Notes under the pieces: generated by a model
Told to the model about the DNA's origin: nothing
The model's input: only the letters and a program-made list of their open reading frames with translations
Database searches by the model: none
Position numbers and translations under genes: made by a program
Part shown: in pieces, positions 23,428 to 30,515 of the stretch
Position numbering within the stretch: the first letter of the stretch is position 1
Layout: each line of letters starts with the position of its first letter
NCBI GenBank assembly: GCA_024278935.1
Contig: JAJRSF010000003.1
Coordinates: forward strand, 67,730-108,950
DNA length: 41,221 nucleotides
Source: Candidatus Zixiibacteriota bacterium
GTDB lineage: Bacteria; Zixibacteria; MSB-5A5; GN15; FEB-12
Direction: 5' to 3'

Positions 23428-24063
23428 TTATTTTCTTATACTGATAGAAAAAGCTAACGCTTCTGATTCGACCAGTAATAATGACAATGAAAATTGTTCA
23501 TTTGCTATCCAAGAAATTCCTTCGTGGTATGACTTTCCATCGTAATTTAGAAACATAGCAAATTGATTTTTATAACCCAAGCTTGCACCACTCAGCAAAA
23601 ATGTCTCATCGAAATCAGGCAATAACGTTGCACTCCCAACAGAGAGTTGTAAATTGTAGTCTGCATTTACTTTCAAAGTTTTCATAAGCTGTGCATAAAG
23701 AGATTGATCACTTCCCCCGGTTTGCACCGAGCCAGACCCAACAATAAGCCCGGGCTGCCAACTATTTTCTTTTTCAAACAAAAGTTGCGTCCTGACATTC
23801 CAAAGTATTTTTTCAGTTTCAACAGCATAGCCTAAGCCGGCATCGAGCCATTTAAAAACTCCATACTTACTGTTAAATACCGTTTTCTCTTCATCTGCCG
23901 ATGGAATCATCAACCCTGAAAACATCAAAACATTTTGAGTGAGCAATGCTCCGCTATTACTGCCACCACCTGAACATGCCGGGCATGATGGACCGCATTC
24001 CTGTGCGATCGCAGTCCCGACCAATAGAAGCATGACAAGTATACAAATAATATTTTTTCTCAT
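23428..24063 (-). CDS. Outer-membrane beta-barrel protein with N-terminal Cys motif
   Basis: A 211-residue protein with a signal peptide (about 1-20) and, directly after it, C23-G-P-S-C-P-A-C30 followed by a Gly/Ser stretch. This cluster of three cysteines could bind a metal at the mature N-terminus. The remainder alternates short strands (LDAGLGYAVET, WNVRTQLLFEKE, LQLSVGSATLLP, FAMFLNYDGK, FSLSLLLVES, AFSISIRK) as in a small outer-membrane barrel. I know no precise family. It starts nine bases after the preceding barrel gene, so the two are surely cotranscribed. Confidence 0.72.
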   Translation of the reverse strand: MRKNIICILVMLLLVGTAIAQECGPSCPACSGGGSNSGALLTQNVLMFSGLMIPSADEEKTVFNSKYGVFKWLDAGLGYAVETEKILWNVRTQLLFEKENSWQPGLIVGSGSVQTGGSDQSLYAQLMKTLKVNADYNLQLSVGSATLLPDFDETFLLSGASLGYKNQFAMFLNYDGKSYHEGISWIANEQFSLSLLLVESEALAFSISIRK

Positions 24064-24072
24064 ATAAATTCC

Positions 24073-24933
24073 TTAATTCATGATTCTGATACCAACAAGT
24101 ATACTTGTGGTTCGTTCTGTTTGCATACCATTCTGATCTTGCCATACCGGAATCTGTAATAAACTTTCGAAGATATATGATGACCAGGTAATTTTGAAAC
24201 CGGGAGCTAACAAAAACAGAGATTCGCCAGTATCGGAGATATCTGTCCCATTTTCATTTTCAGCTAATATCTTTATGTATGCAGATTCTACTACCGGAGT
24301 AATAGAAAAAGTTGCATCGGAACCTATGCTTAACTGATAGCCTAATGCTCCGACAATCGAAAACTCATTTCCAACTTCAATAGAATTATCAGATGTTGTC
24401 GCGACATTATTTAAGATATAAGAAATATTAAGGTCTAATCCTAACCGTCTGGCTCTTGCTGAAAAGTAAGTACCAAAGCGTAAGTCATAGCTGTTTGAAG
24501 TGAACTCATCGGCACCGGTCGGAAATTCCATCCCAAGCGTTGGAGCTATTCCTATTGTATAATTTGGTTTGTTGATACGAGCAAGTCTGTATTTTGCCAT
24601 AATAAGCAAATCACCAAAACCGGTATTTGAACCCATCATAGTCATTTCTCTTTTCATCACTGCCTGACGAACCATAAGAGCTAAGTTTGATTTTAAACCG
24701 TAGGCAACAACAATCGGGTACATCTGCATTTTCATTTCCTGCTGCATAGTAGGATGGTTGTCCCGCTTCATAAATCTAAACTGTGATTTGAAAATCCATC
24801 GGTTTGCGGCAGGTGTAAGCCCTGCATCGGCAGAGATTCCTGTCGACGAAACTGTATCAACCCAAAACAGGTTCAGTACGAAGAAAAATATGAAAATCAA
24901 TGGTAGTATAGTTTTTGTTTTATTTGTTTTCAT
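24073..24933 (-). CDS. Outer-membrane beta-barrel (transporter-like)
   Basis: A 286-residue protein with an N-terminal hydrophobic signal (about residues 10-30) and a Met-rich early part (MQQEMKMQMYPIVVAYGL, VMKREMTMMGSN), then strands such as FGDLLIMAKYRL, YTIGIAPTLGMEFPTG, LRFGTYFSARA, LGYQLSIGSDATFSITPV and a C-terminal TTSILVGIRIMN. Shape and length fit barrels of the phenol-degradation/MetA transporter type that often accompany metal loci. The methionine-rich stretch could touch copper or silver (inference). It starts four bases after the HMA lipoprotein frame. Confidence 0.75.
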   Translation of the reverse strand: MKTNKTKTILPLIFIFFFVLNLFWVDTVSSTGISADAGLTPAANRWIFKSQFRFMKRDNHPTMQQEMKMQMYPIVVAYGLKSNLALMVRQAVMKREMTMMGSNTGFGDLLIMAKYRLARINKPNYTIGIAPTLGMEFPTGADEFTSNSYDLRFGTYFSARARRLGLDLNISYILNNVATTSDNSIEVGNEFSIVGALGYQLSIGSDATFSITPVVESAYIKILAENENGTDISDTGESLFLLAPGFKITWSSYIFESLLQIPVWQDQNGMQTERTTSILVGIRIMN

Positions 24934-24937
24934 AAGT

Positions 24938-25273
24938 CTACTTCAACCGCTTTCCGGCAGTGAAATTTGCCTCTTTAACAGCATCGAAAATTTGCTGATC
25001 GGTTACTTCTGTCTCGGGTGAAATCACAACTTGTAGCTGTTGTTTTTCCCAATTCGCTTTTGATGCTACCACTCCGGGAATCATACTTATAAGATTTTAC
25101 AGACCCCCATGACAGCCGGGACAATCCATTCCGAATATTTCATAAATTCTGAGTTCGTTGTCATTGTTCATAAATTCTGCTAAATCTTTACCGCCTGATG
25201 CACAGCCGATTAAACTGACAAGAACAAAAACTGACAGGATTGATAATATTAGTAATTTCTTATTTTTTAACAT
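24938..25273 (-). pseudogene. HMA-domain lipoprotein interrupted by in-frame TAA
   Basis: From ATG 25271-25273 the frame gives a lipoprotein signal with lipobox SLIGC, then LRIYEIFGMDCPGCHGGL and a TAA at 25097-25099. The same frame continues to TAG at 24938-24940 with NLISMIPGVVASKANWEKQQ and DQQIFDAVKEANF. Together this is a complete heavy-metal-associated domain (beta-alpha-beta-beta-alpha-beta) with the GMDCxxC metal site (C51, C54). The stop falls in the first helix, where homologues have Lys, Glu or Gln. Without read-through only the metal loop on a lipid anchor would be made. It may be a recent nonsense mutation or a sequence error. It lies in the metal-handling cluster. Confidence 0.78.
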
Positions 25274-25368
25274 ATTTGCATAACCTTTATTGTCAAAATT
25301 AATTTAACGCCTGAATCATGTTACGATGATTAGGCTATTTAGTATTTGATTAAATTAAAGTTGGAAAA

Positions 25369-25785
25369 TCAACAAAGAAAAATGACTGATGATAAATTTT
25401 CGGAATAGTTTTTTTGATTATCTCGAATTTTTGATTTAAAGAAATATGAATTTCTTTGATCAAAAGAAGATATATTTATGATGTTGATATATTTTTGAAG
25501 TATAGTCGTTTTTATAAATCTGTCGGAATCATTTACTTTTTCTCTTTTTGCCAAAAGAGGTGTATCTAATTCAATGTCGATACAGTCGATACAATCTTCA
25601 AGCCCGACCTTACTGCTGTTAGTACTACAGCCTGTATTCTCATCGTTACAGCAAGATTGAATCTGAGTTCTGACTTCGCTATCCTCACTCAAGCAAAAAG
25701 TATTGCTCTGTCCCGAAGTTATGACTCCTGCAAACAGAATAAGAGATAATGACCAGATGAAAATTTTCTTGTAACAGATATTCAT
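25369..25785 (-). CDS. Small Cys-rich secreted protein
   Basis: Family not recognised. Starting at the Met at 25785 gives 138 residues with a signal peptide (FIWSLSLILFAGVITSG) and a mature part holding seven cysteines in its first half: FCLSED, QSCCNDENTGC and LEDCIDCIDIE. Such spacing suits metal binding or disulfides. The second half is polar, Asn/Ser/Lys-rich, and ends FLC. An upstream Met at 25890 would overlap the DUF4430 gene and lacks a signal. Position between the DUF4430 lipoprotein and the HMA lipoprotein suggests a shared envelope role. Confidence 0.6.
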   Translation of the reverse strand: MNICYKKIFIWSLSLILFAGVITSGQSNTFCLSEDSEVRTQIQSCCNDENTGCSTNSSKVGLEDCIDCIDIELDTPLLAKREKVNDSDRFIKTTILQKYINIINISSFDQRNSYFFKSKIRDNQKNYSENLSSVIFLC

Positions 25786-25843
25786 ATAAAGAATATACTC
25801 GATTTTGCTAAAAAGCCAATAAGAAAATTTAGGGCTATTTTGC

Positions 25844-26275
25844 TTAATCGCCTGACTGTCCTGAGCCATCTGCAGATGGTTCTGAGGCATCTGTAGATGA
25901 TTCTGAGCCGGGTTGGCGGAAATACCAAATGATTGTATCAGAAGGAGTTGTCGGAATCAGATCGGCAGCTTTGGACGCCATCTCGCCGTTTACTTCAAAA
26001 AACCAGAAGGTGTGCATATTATTTTCGACACCATCGATACCCTTGACAAAAGTCCCCATCGCCGACGACACTTCTTGTACATCATGGTTCGCCTTGAGAA
26101 TTTCGAGTACGTTCATCGAGTCAACCCCAACTGTAACAATAACGACCGAGTCTTTTAATTCAGTTGGTGCCGGAGTTTTTGTGACACCCTGGTCCGATTT
26201 TTCTACTTTTTTGCCACAGCTTACAAGAGTTAATAATAGTACAGATACAAATAATATTAAAAGATTCTTTTTCAT
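25844..26275 (-). CDS. DUF4430 (transcobalamin-like C-terminal) lipoprotein
   Basis: A 143-residue lipoprotein: signal with lipobox LTLVSC, a short linker, then a DUF4430-like domain (VGVDSMNVLEILKANHDV, GTFVKGIDGVENN, TFWFFEVNGEMASKAAD, DTIIWYFRQ). In known relatives this small fold occurs in cobalamin-binding and surface proteins, but here the ligand is unknown. The tail is a Ser/Gly/Asp-rich low-complexity stretch (residues about 124-143). AGGAAT lies before the ATG. It is the first gene of the minus-strand envelope cluster and is divergent from the plus-strand gene at 26394. Confidence 0.78.
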   Translation of the reverse strand: MKKNLLILFVSVLLLTLVSCGKKVEKSDQGVTKTPAPTELKDSVVIVTVGVDSMNVLEILKANHDVQEVSSAMGTFVKGIDGVENNMHTFWFFEVNGEMASKAADLIPTTPSDTIIWYFRQPGSESSTDASEPSADGSGQSGD

Positions 26276-26393
26276 AATATATTCCTCAGATTTTTGATTA
26301 AAAAAATATTTCTATAAATTAAAGTTGATTTATTACAAATTGCAAACAATTTGATAGATATAAAATATTAAGCACCTATTAAAGGAATCTCAG

Positions 26394-27284
26394 ATGGAAT
26401 ATGGAAGAATCGTCAGCAGGTCGTTTGAAATAGCTTGGGAACATAAATGGTTATGGATCTTCGGAATGTTTGCCGCCGGTACCGGACTTAATTTGAAGTT
26501 TGAATATCTGATGGGAACTTCAGCAACTAACCCATTTGATATGACTCAAATGAGCCAGATCGACACTGCCGGACTGATGGCTGCATACGTTGGGCTTATC
26601 CCGCTTTTTCTCATAATGGGATTGATGGTTATATTTGCCAAAGCTGCAATTATTGATTCGGTCAATCGGATTGAACGAGGCGGGACATTTTCATTCTCGA
26701 CTGCATTTTCAGGTGGCGTTGATTATTTTTTACGGTTTTTAGGACTTGCCATAATATTTTTTGTAGTCATTTCAGCACTAATGTCAGTTATCGCTTTGGT
26801 TGTTGTACTCCTGTTTGCTGTCAATAATGTTCTGGGAGGTTTTGGAGCATTTTTCGCATTTTTCATAACATTCTTTCTTATTTTTATGATATCGCAAATG
26901 GCAAATAATGCCTACCGTGTCATAGTCTTGCGGAATACAGGCATACTGGATGGTATCAGCGAAGGAGTGCAGCTTGTTAAATTGCATTTTGGAAAAAATG
27001 TCGCCGCATTTTTTATCATGTTTGCTTTCGGAATTGCCTTTGGGGTATTTACTTTTATAATGTGGATGATGCTCAATTTTCCGATTGATTCAATCATTCA
27101 AGCACTCAACCTGACATCGATACCGGCTATGTTCGCTGCAGTAATTATCGGTTTGCCTATTTCATTTTTGATTGCCGGCTATTTTGGACTTTTTAATGTA
27201 ACCTTTTTACACTCTTTTATATTGAGCTGGTTGACCCAAAACCTGAATCGGCATATTTTCCACAACCGCCTCAACAGGATTTAG
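26394..27284 (+). CDS. Polytopic membrane protein, six helices, function unknown
   Basis: A 296-residue integral membrane protein starting MEYGRIVSRSFEIAWEHKWLWIFGMF, a beginning shared by a wide set of DUF4013/DUF7544-like membrane proteins. Hydrophobic segments lie near residues 20-35, 62-85, 115-145, 145-170, 200-228 and 240-275. Neither catalytic residues nor a substrate can be proposed. A ribosome binding site AAAGGAAT precedes the ATG. It is divergent from the DUF4430 lipoprotein and followed by a hairpin-forming repeat at 27301-27350. Confidence 0.72.
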   Translation: MEYGRIVSRSFEIAWEHKWLWIFGMFAAGTGLNLKFEYLMGTSATNPFDMTQMSQIDTAGLMAAYVGLIPLFLIMGLMVIFAKAAIIDSVNRIERGGTFSFSTAFSGGVDYFLRFLGLAIIFFVVISALMSVIALVVVLLFAVNNVLGGFGAFFAFFITFFLIFMISQMANNAYRVIVLRNTGILDGISEGVQLVKLHFGKNVAAFFIMFAFGIAFGVFTFIMWMMLNFPIDSIIQALNLTSIPAMFAAVIIGLPISFLIAGYFGLFNVTFLHSFILSWLTQNLNRHIFHNRLNRI

Positions 27285-27300
27285 ACCAGTAAAAGCTACA

Positions 27301-27350
27301 ATTCTTTCATAAGTCCCTTCGACTTCGCTCAGGGTGACTTGTGAAAGAAT
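27301..27350. repeat. Dispersed repeat forming a long hairpin, copy 2
   Basis: ATTCTTTCA (27301-27309) and AAGTC (27311-27315) pair with GACTT (27336-27340) and TGAAAGAAT (27342-27350). The centre carries CCCTTCGACTTCGCTCAGGG, the reverse of the element at 16055-16098. It may also stabilise or end the upstream transcript. Confidence 0.65.
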
Positions 27351-27397
27351 AAATATTTTACCTTGCTTTCATGGGTGAAAACCATTATTTCCACAGT

Positions 27398-28570
27398 ATG
27401 AAAAAGATACTATATATACTTACGTTTGCGATGCTCATCTCTTCGACAGCATCGGCACAAAATACATTTTATTCGCTGTTTACATACAGCTATGAAATTC
27501 CTGTTGTCACTATCAATGACAATGCCGCCGGGTTGCAAAAATCACTTTTTCCGAAGATGTACAAAAACCGTTCGCTTACTCAAGATATGCGATGGGTACA
27601 GGAAAACGACAGTTTGCTGAAATCGTTTTGGGAAATTCAAGGCGATACAATTTTGCATGTGCTGACTGAACTCTCGGGTATTGAATGGAGCGAGAAAGAA
27701 CTGAATCTGTACTTGCTTCGCTACTATTCTCAAATAGGTTCGGCTGACCCATTGATTCTTCCGCTTGGCGGGATTCATAATGGGACTTTTATTGAAGCTG
27801 CTCCTGATGTGCAGAAACAAAAACTGCTTCTAATTTATCATCTTGCCAAAAGAATGCTACACCAGATAAACCGACCTGAGAATTCTAATAAATCAATTAG
27901 CTATCATCCTTTGATGCGGAAGACGCCTTATCGGTTTGATAATTTGGCGATGCTTCTTGCATTGACAACATCGTATTCGATTTTAGGGGTAGACACAACT
28001 TACGAAATTACCCAATCTAAATTTTGGAAAAATAAATTTCCTGGACGAAAAATATTTCAAGATTATTTTGAACGTGATTGGATATTGACTCCTGAAAAAA
28101 CATTAGCCGACTATATCGCAAGTGAACCAACTCGTTCTCGATTGGTAACTGTTACTCGTACACCACGGGTGAAACAGTCAAATGTCTATGAGGAGCGAAG
28201 AACGTTTGTCGAGGACCTTCCACTAAAAGGTAAATTTGGTTTTGCTGTTAAGCTCAATGATGCCGGGCATACTGCCGTGACGGTTATCGACGAGTTCCGT
28301 CTTGCCTATGCGTGCGGTCTTCGTGCCGATGATGTTATCCGTAGGGTCGATGGGAAACTTGTGCGGAACCATAAACAGATTGTCAATTACTTGCTTGAAA
28401 AATTCAACGATGGTGGCTCTGTTGTTGGTATTAACCGGATGGGTCAGGCGATGGAGATTATAATCCAACCGCTTGAGATAGATTATTTACAAGATGAATA
28501 CTACCTTGATGAATACAATCAGGACGACACGATTTATTTTGATACGCTCGACCCAAGTATTGGGAATTAA
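27398..28570 (+). CDS. Secreted protein with C-terminal PDZ domain
   Basis: Starting at the Met at 27398 gives 390 residues with a signal peptide (KKILYILTFAMLISSTASA). The middle, about 270 residues, is helical and I do not recognise it. No HExxH or serine-protease motif is visible. Near the C-terminus a PDZ-like domain is clear: KGKFGFAVKL, AYACGLRADDVIRRVDGKLV, NHKQIVNYLLEKF and VVGINRMGQ. The last part is very acidic (Asp/Tyr-rich). PDZ domains recognise protein C-termini in envelope proteases and scaffolds, so a periplasmic adaptor or quality-control role is possible. Confidence 0.75.
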   Translation: MKKILYILTFAMLISSTASAQNTFYSLFTYSYEIPVVTINDNAAGLQKSLFPKMYKNRSLTQDMRWVQENDSLLKSFWEIQGDTILHVLTELSGIEWSEKELNLYLLRYYSQIGSADPLILPLGGIHNGTFIEAAPDVQKQKLLLIYHLAKRMLHQINRPENSNKSISYHPLMRKTPYRFDNLAMLLALTTSYSILGVDTTYEITQSKFWKNKFPGRKIFQDYFERDWILTPEKTLADYIASEPTRSRLVTVTRTPRVKQSNVYEERRTFVEDLPLKGKFGFAVKLNDAGHTAVTVIDEFRLAYACGLRADDVIRRVDGKLVRNHKQIVNYLLEKFNDGGSVVGINRMGQAMEIIIQPLEIDYLQDEYYLDEYNQDDTIYFDTLDPSIGN

Positions 28571-28640
28571 GAACTGACAGAACTGCCTAAAAAGCTCTTT
28601 AAATTTTTTATTTCTTTCTAACTTACCTCCACCCCCCCTT

Positions 28641-28673
28641 ACCTGCGGACGCAGTGTCTGCAGACACGCAGGT
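28641..28673. repeat. Nested palindrome
   Basis: The perfect 12-base palindrome TGTCTGCAGACA (28655-28666) lies between arms ACCTGCG (28641-28647) and CGCAGGT (28667-28673). It follows the PDZ gene by 70 bases. No T-run follows, so a terminator role is doubtful. Confidence 0.55.
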
Positions 28674-28780
28674 ATCCAGCAAGTCGATTGAAGAAAATAT
28701 AATAAGTCATAGTACAAGTCATCCTATTTATTTTACTTGCTAATATATATACAATCTGTTCTTGATGCATAAGGTCTGGA

Positions 28781-28799
28781 TCCCTGGTCAAGCCAGGGA
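28781..28799. repeat. Dispersed palindromic repeat, copy 2
   Basis: TCCCTGGTCAAGCCAGGGA. It equals the reverse complement of the inner hairpin at 2128-2146 except for one exchanged pair (G-C there, T-A here); the loop TCAAG is the same. The paired exchange keeps the stem intact. Confidence 0.65.
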
Positions 28800-28938
28800 A
28801 GGGGTTTGACGTTATACTATAATAGTTTTCTATAACTTAAGATGCTAAACATGACTGACAGGTGATGTCAGTCTAATTTAGTATGTGGTGAATCACTCAC
28901 AACGGAACAGGCAAGCGGTTTCCCTACACAGAACATAA

Positions 28939-28974
28939 AAAAATGCAGGTCTCAAAATCGAAGCCTGCATTTTT
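28939..28974 (-). terminator. Intrinsic terminator after the second PorT-like gene
   Basis: AAAAATGCAGG (28939-28949) pairs with CCTGCATTTTT (28964-28974). The minus-strand U-tract follows the stem, about 20 bases past the stop at 28997. The loop sequence is nearly the same as that of the terminator at 29731-29752. Confidence 0.8.
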
Positions 28975-28996
28975 ATAAAATCTAATTTTTGTATTA

Positions 28997-29641
28997 CTAC
29001 TGGAGTCTGAACCTATAGCCTAAGTGAATCGCTAGGTCAGAGTTCTTTAGTTCGCCATACTTTACAATATCACCTAACCCTTTTGTATAACGAAAATCGA
29101 ATGTTAGTTCACCTGAACTAATTGGAAAGTCAAAACCACCACCAACAACGAGCCCAATATCTGTTGTATTAAAAAGAGAATCAATTTGCTCTACACCGCT
29201 AGATTCAATATCATGCCAATTAGCTTTGGCCTCTAATTGAAAACTCAATGATGGTCCTATAAATAAATTTACCTGCGTTGCAGAACTTGATGGAAAATTG
29301 TATTTGATCAATACCGGAATTTCTACATAAGAAATATTTACTTCAGATACAAAACTGCCTGCAGGTGAAAAGGAAAATTTATACCCTTTTGTAATATACT
29401 GTATTTCCGGTTGCAAAGTTACTTTTGCACTCAGAGGTTTCGAAACAAATCCTCCGTAAGAAAGTTTTGTTATATTCTCAAGATCAGAGAAAGAGTCGTC
29501 ATGAGTTGGGTTTGAAATATTCAAACCTGTTTTAAATCCGAAAGAAACATTGCTTTTACTTTTTTTGTCAATAGCATTTGATATAGAGGTAGTACTCACG
29601 AGAAATATTAATACTCCCAAAACAGATGATAACATTTTCAT
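28997..29641 (-). CDS. PorT-like outer-membrane beta-barrel protein (paralogue)
   Basis: A 214-residue protein with a signal peptide (to about residue 23) and the same segment order as the barrel at 17636-18313: SFGFKTGLNISNP, LSYGGFVSKPLSAKVTLQPEIQYITKGYKF, ISYVEIPVLIKYNFP, LFIGPSLSFQLEAK, DIGLVVGGGFDFP and FDFRYTKGLGDIV, ending HLGYRFRLQ with a charged and aromatic last strand. It is an eight-stranded-type barrel of unknown role. The shared IPVLIKY and KGLGDI segments support recent paralogy within the genome. It is monocistronic, with its own terminator. Confidence 0.82.
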   Translation of the reverse strand: MKMLSSVLGVLIFLVSTTSISNAIDKKSKSNVSFGFKTGLNISNPTHDDSFSDLENITKLSYGGFVSKPLSAKVTLQPEIQYITKGYKFSFSPAGSFVSEVNISYVEIPVLIKYNFPSSSATQVNLFIGPSLSFQLEAKANWHDIESSGVEQIDSLFNTTDIGLVVGGGFDFPISSGELTFDFRYTKGLGDIVKYGELKNSDLAIHLGYRFRLQ

Positions 29642-29723
29642 TATTGATTCTCCCTATTATATATTTTTTTTACAGAACAACTTACCAATTTTAAAAACTT
29701 TACGCAATAAATATATGAGACAT

Positions 29724-29752
29724 AAAAAAACAGGTCTCAAAATCGAGACCTG
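29724..29752 (-). terminator. Intrinsic terminator after the cupin lipoprotein
   Basis: CAGGTCTC (29731-29738) pairs with GAGACCTG (29745-29752). On the minus strand a TTTTTTT run follows. It lies about 30 bases past the stop at 29784 and probably ends the cytochrome operon that starts upstream. Confidence 0.8.
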
Positions 29753-29783
29753 CCTTACTAATATTATATAAGAAACTAAGTTT

Positions 29784-30491
29784 CTATTTTTTAAATGACA
29801 CCAACAGATAAACCGCTTCGGTTTCACCTGCGTTTTTCATACCATGTGAACCGGGTGTGAAAAAACGATAGTCACCAATTTTATGATTCAGCTCTACATC
29901 GCCAACATCACCAACTTGACAAACCAGATAATAATCGGTCTCAGGGATATAAAGTCTGTGTATCCCTGTATGCTGTCCAATACTTTCACCCGGGGCAAGT
30001 GTGACTCGCACAACTTTAAACTGATCATTGTCCAAGATTTTAACAACGTGTTCTGCATGAGTCGTTACATCGTCACCCAAAAACGTGGTTTCAGTTTTCG
30101 GAATTGCAACATTGGTTCGTTTGATTATTGAAAACTTCGCTACTAAAGTATCATTGTTTTCAAGTGAGAAATTCGTATGGTCATGCCAATGTATATCACC
30201 GAATTTCCAACTCTTTACAGTCTTATTACCATTCTCAATCATAGTAATATCGTAATCAGTTAAAGAATAAATAAGACGCCCGCCCGATTCAAAAGCAGGG
30301 ATCATCTCACCCTGATGCAATTCGACATTTATGATTTGAATATATTCATTCTCGTACACTATGGAAGTATGAAGCGTATCCATCTCGCTTATTGATTTGT
30401 AATGAAACTTTGAATCAGACTTATCATCACTTGAGCAAGATACAAGCAGAAGCCCAATTATGGCTATTATGATTACTATCATTTTTTTCAT
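29784..30491 (-). CDS. Lipoprotein with two cupin-like domains
   Basis: I chose the Met at 30491, because GGAGA lies six bases upstream and the lipobox LLVSC then falls at a normal place. The mature 235-residue protein has two tandem cupin-like repeats: one with ELHQGEMIPAFESGGRLIY and FGDIHWHDHTNFSLEN, another with TLAPGESIGQHTGIHRLYI and FFTPGSHGMKNAGETEAVYLLVSF. Histidines in WHDHT and QHTGIHR could bind a metal. It starts just after the 11-haem/cytochrome b gene on the same strand, so it may belong to the cytochrome operon, perhaps as a periplasmic metalloprotein. Its reaction cannot be named. Confidence 0.75.
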   Translation of the reverse strand: MKKMIVIIIAIIGLLLVSCSSDDKSDSKFHYKSISEMDTLHTSIVYENEYIQIINVELHQGEMIPAFESGGRLIYSLTDYDITMIENGNKTVKSWKFGDIHWHDHTNFSLENNDTLVAKFSIIKRTNVAIPKTETTFLGDDVTTHAEHVVKILDNDQFKVVRVTLAPGESIGQHTGIHRLYIPETDYYLVCQVGDVGDVELNHKIGDYRFFTPGSHGMKNAGETEAVYLLVSFKK

Positions 30492-30515
30492 TTGATTCTC
30501 CATATCTGCGTAATA

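Larger units (their letters stand above)
28571..28996. other. Palindrome-rich convergent intergenic region
   Basis: No gene is supported. It holds nested palindromes at 28641-28673 (ACCTGCG/CGCAGGT around TGTCTGCAGACA), the dispersed hairpin at 28781-28799, an 8-bp stem GACTGACA/TGTCAGTC at 28853-28873 and the terminator at 28939-28974. Its composition matches the other repeat-bearing gaps of the window. Confidence 0.6.

Noticed and set aside
7303-25099. Genome-wide reassignment of TAA/TAG
   Set aside because: Many intact neighbours end at these codons with properly finished domains, so general reassignment cannot hold.
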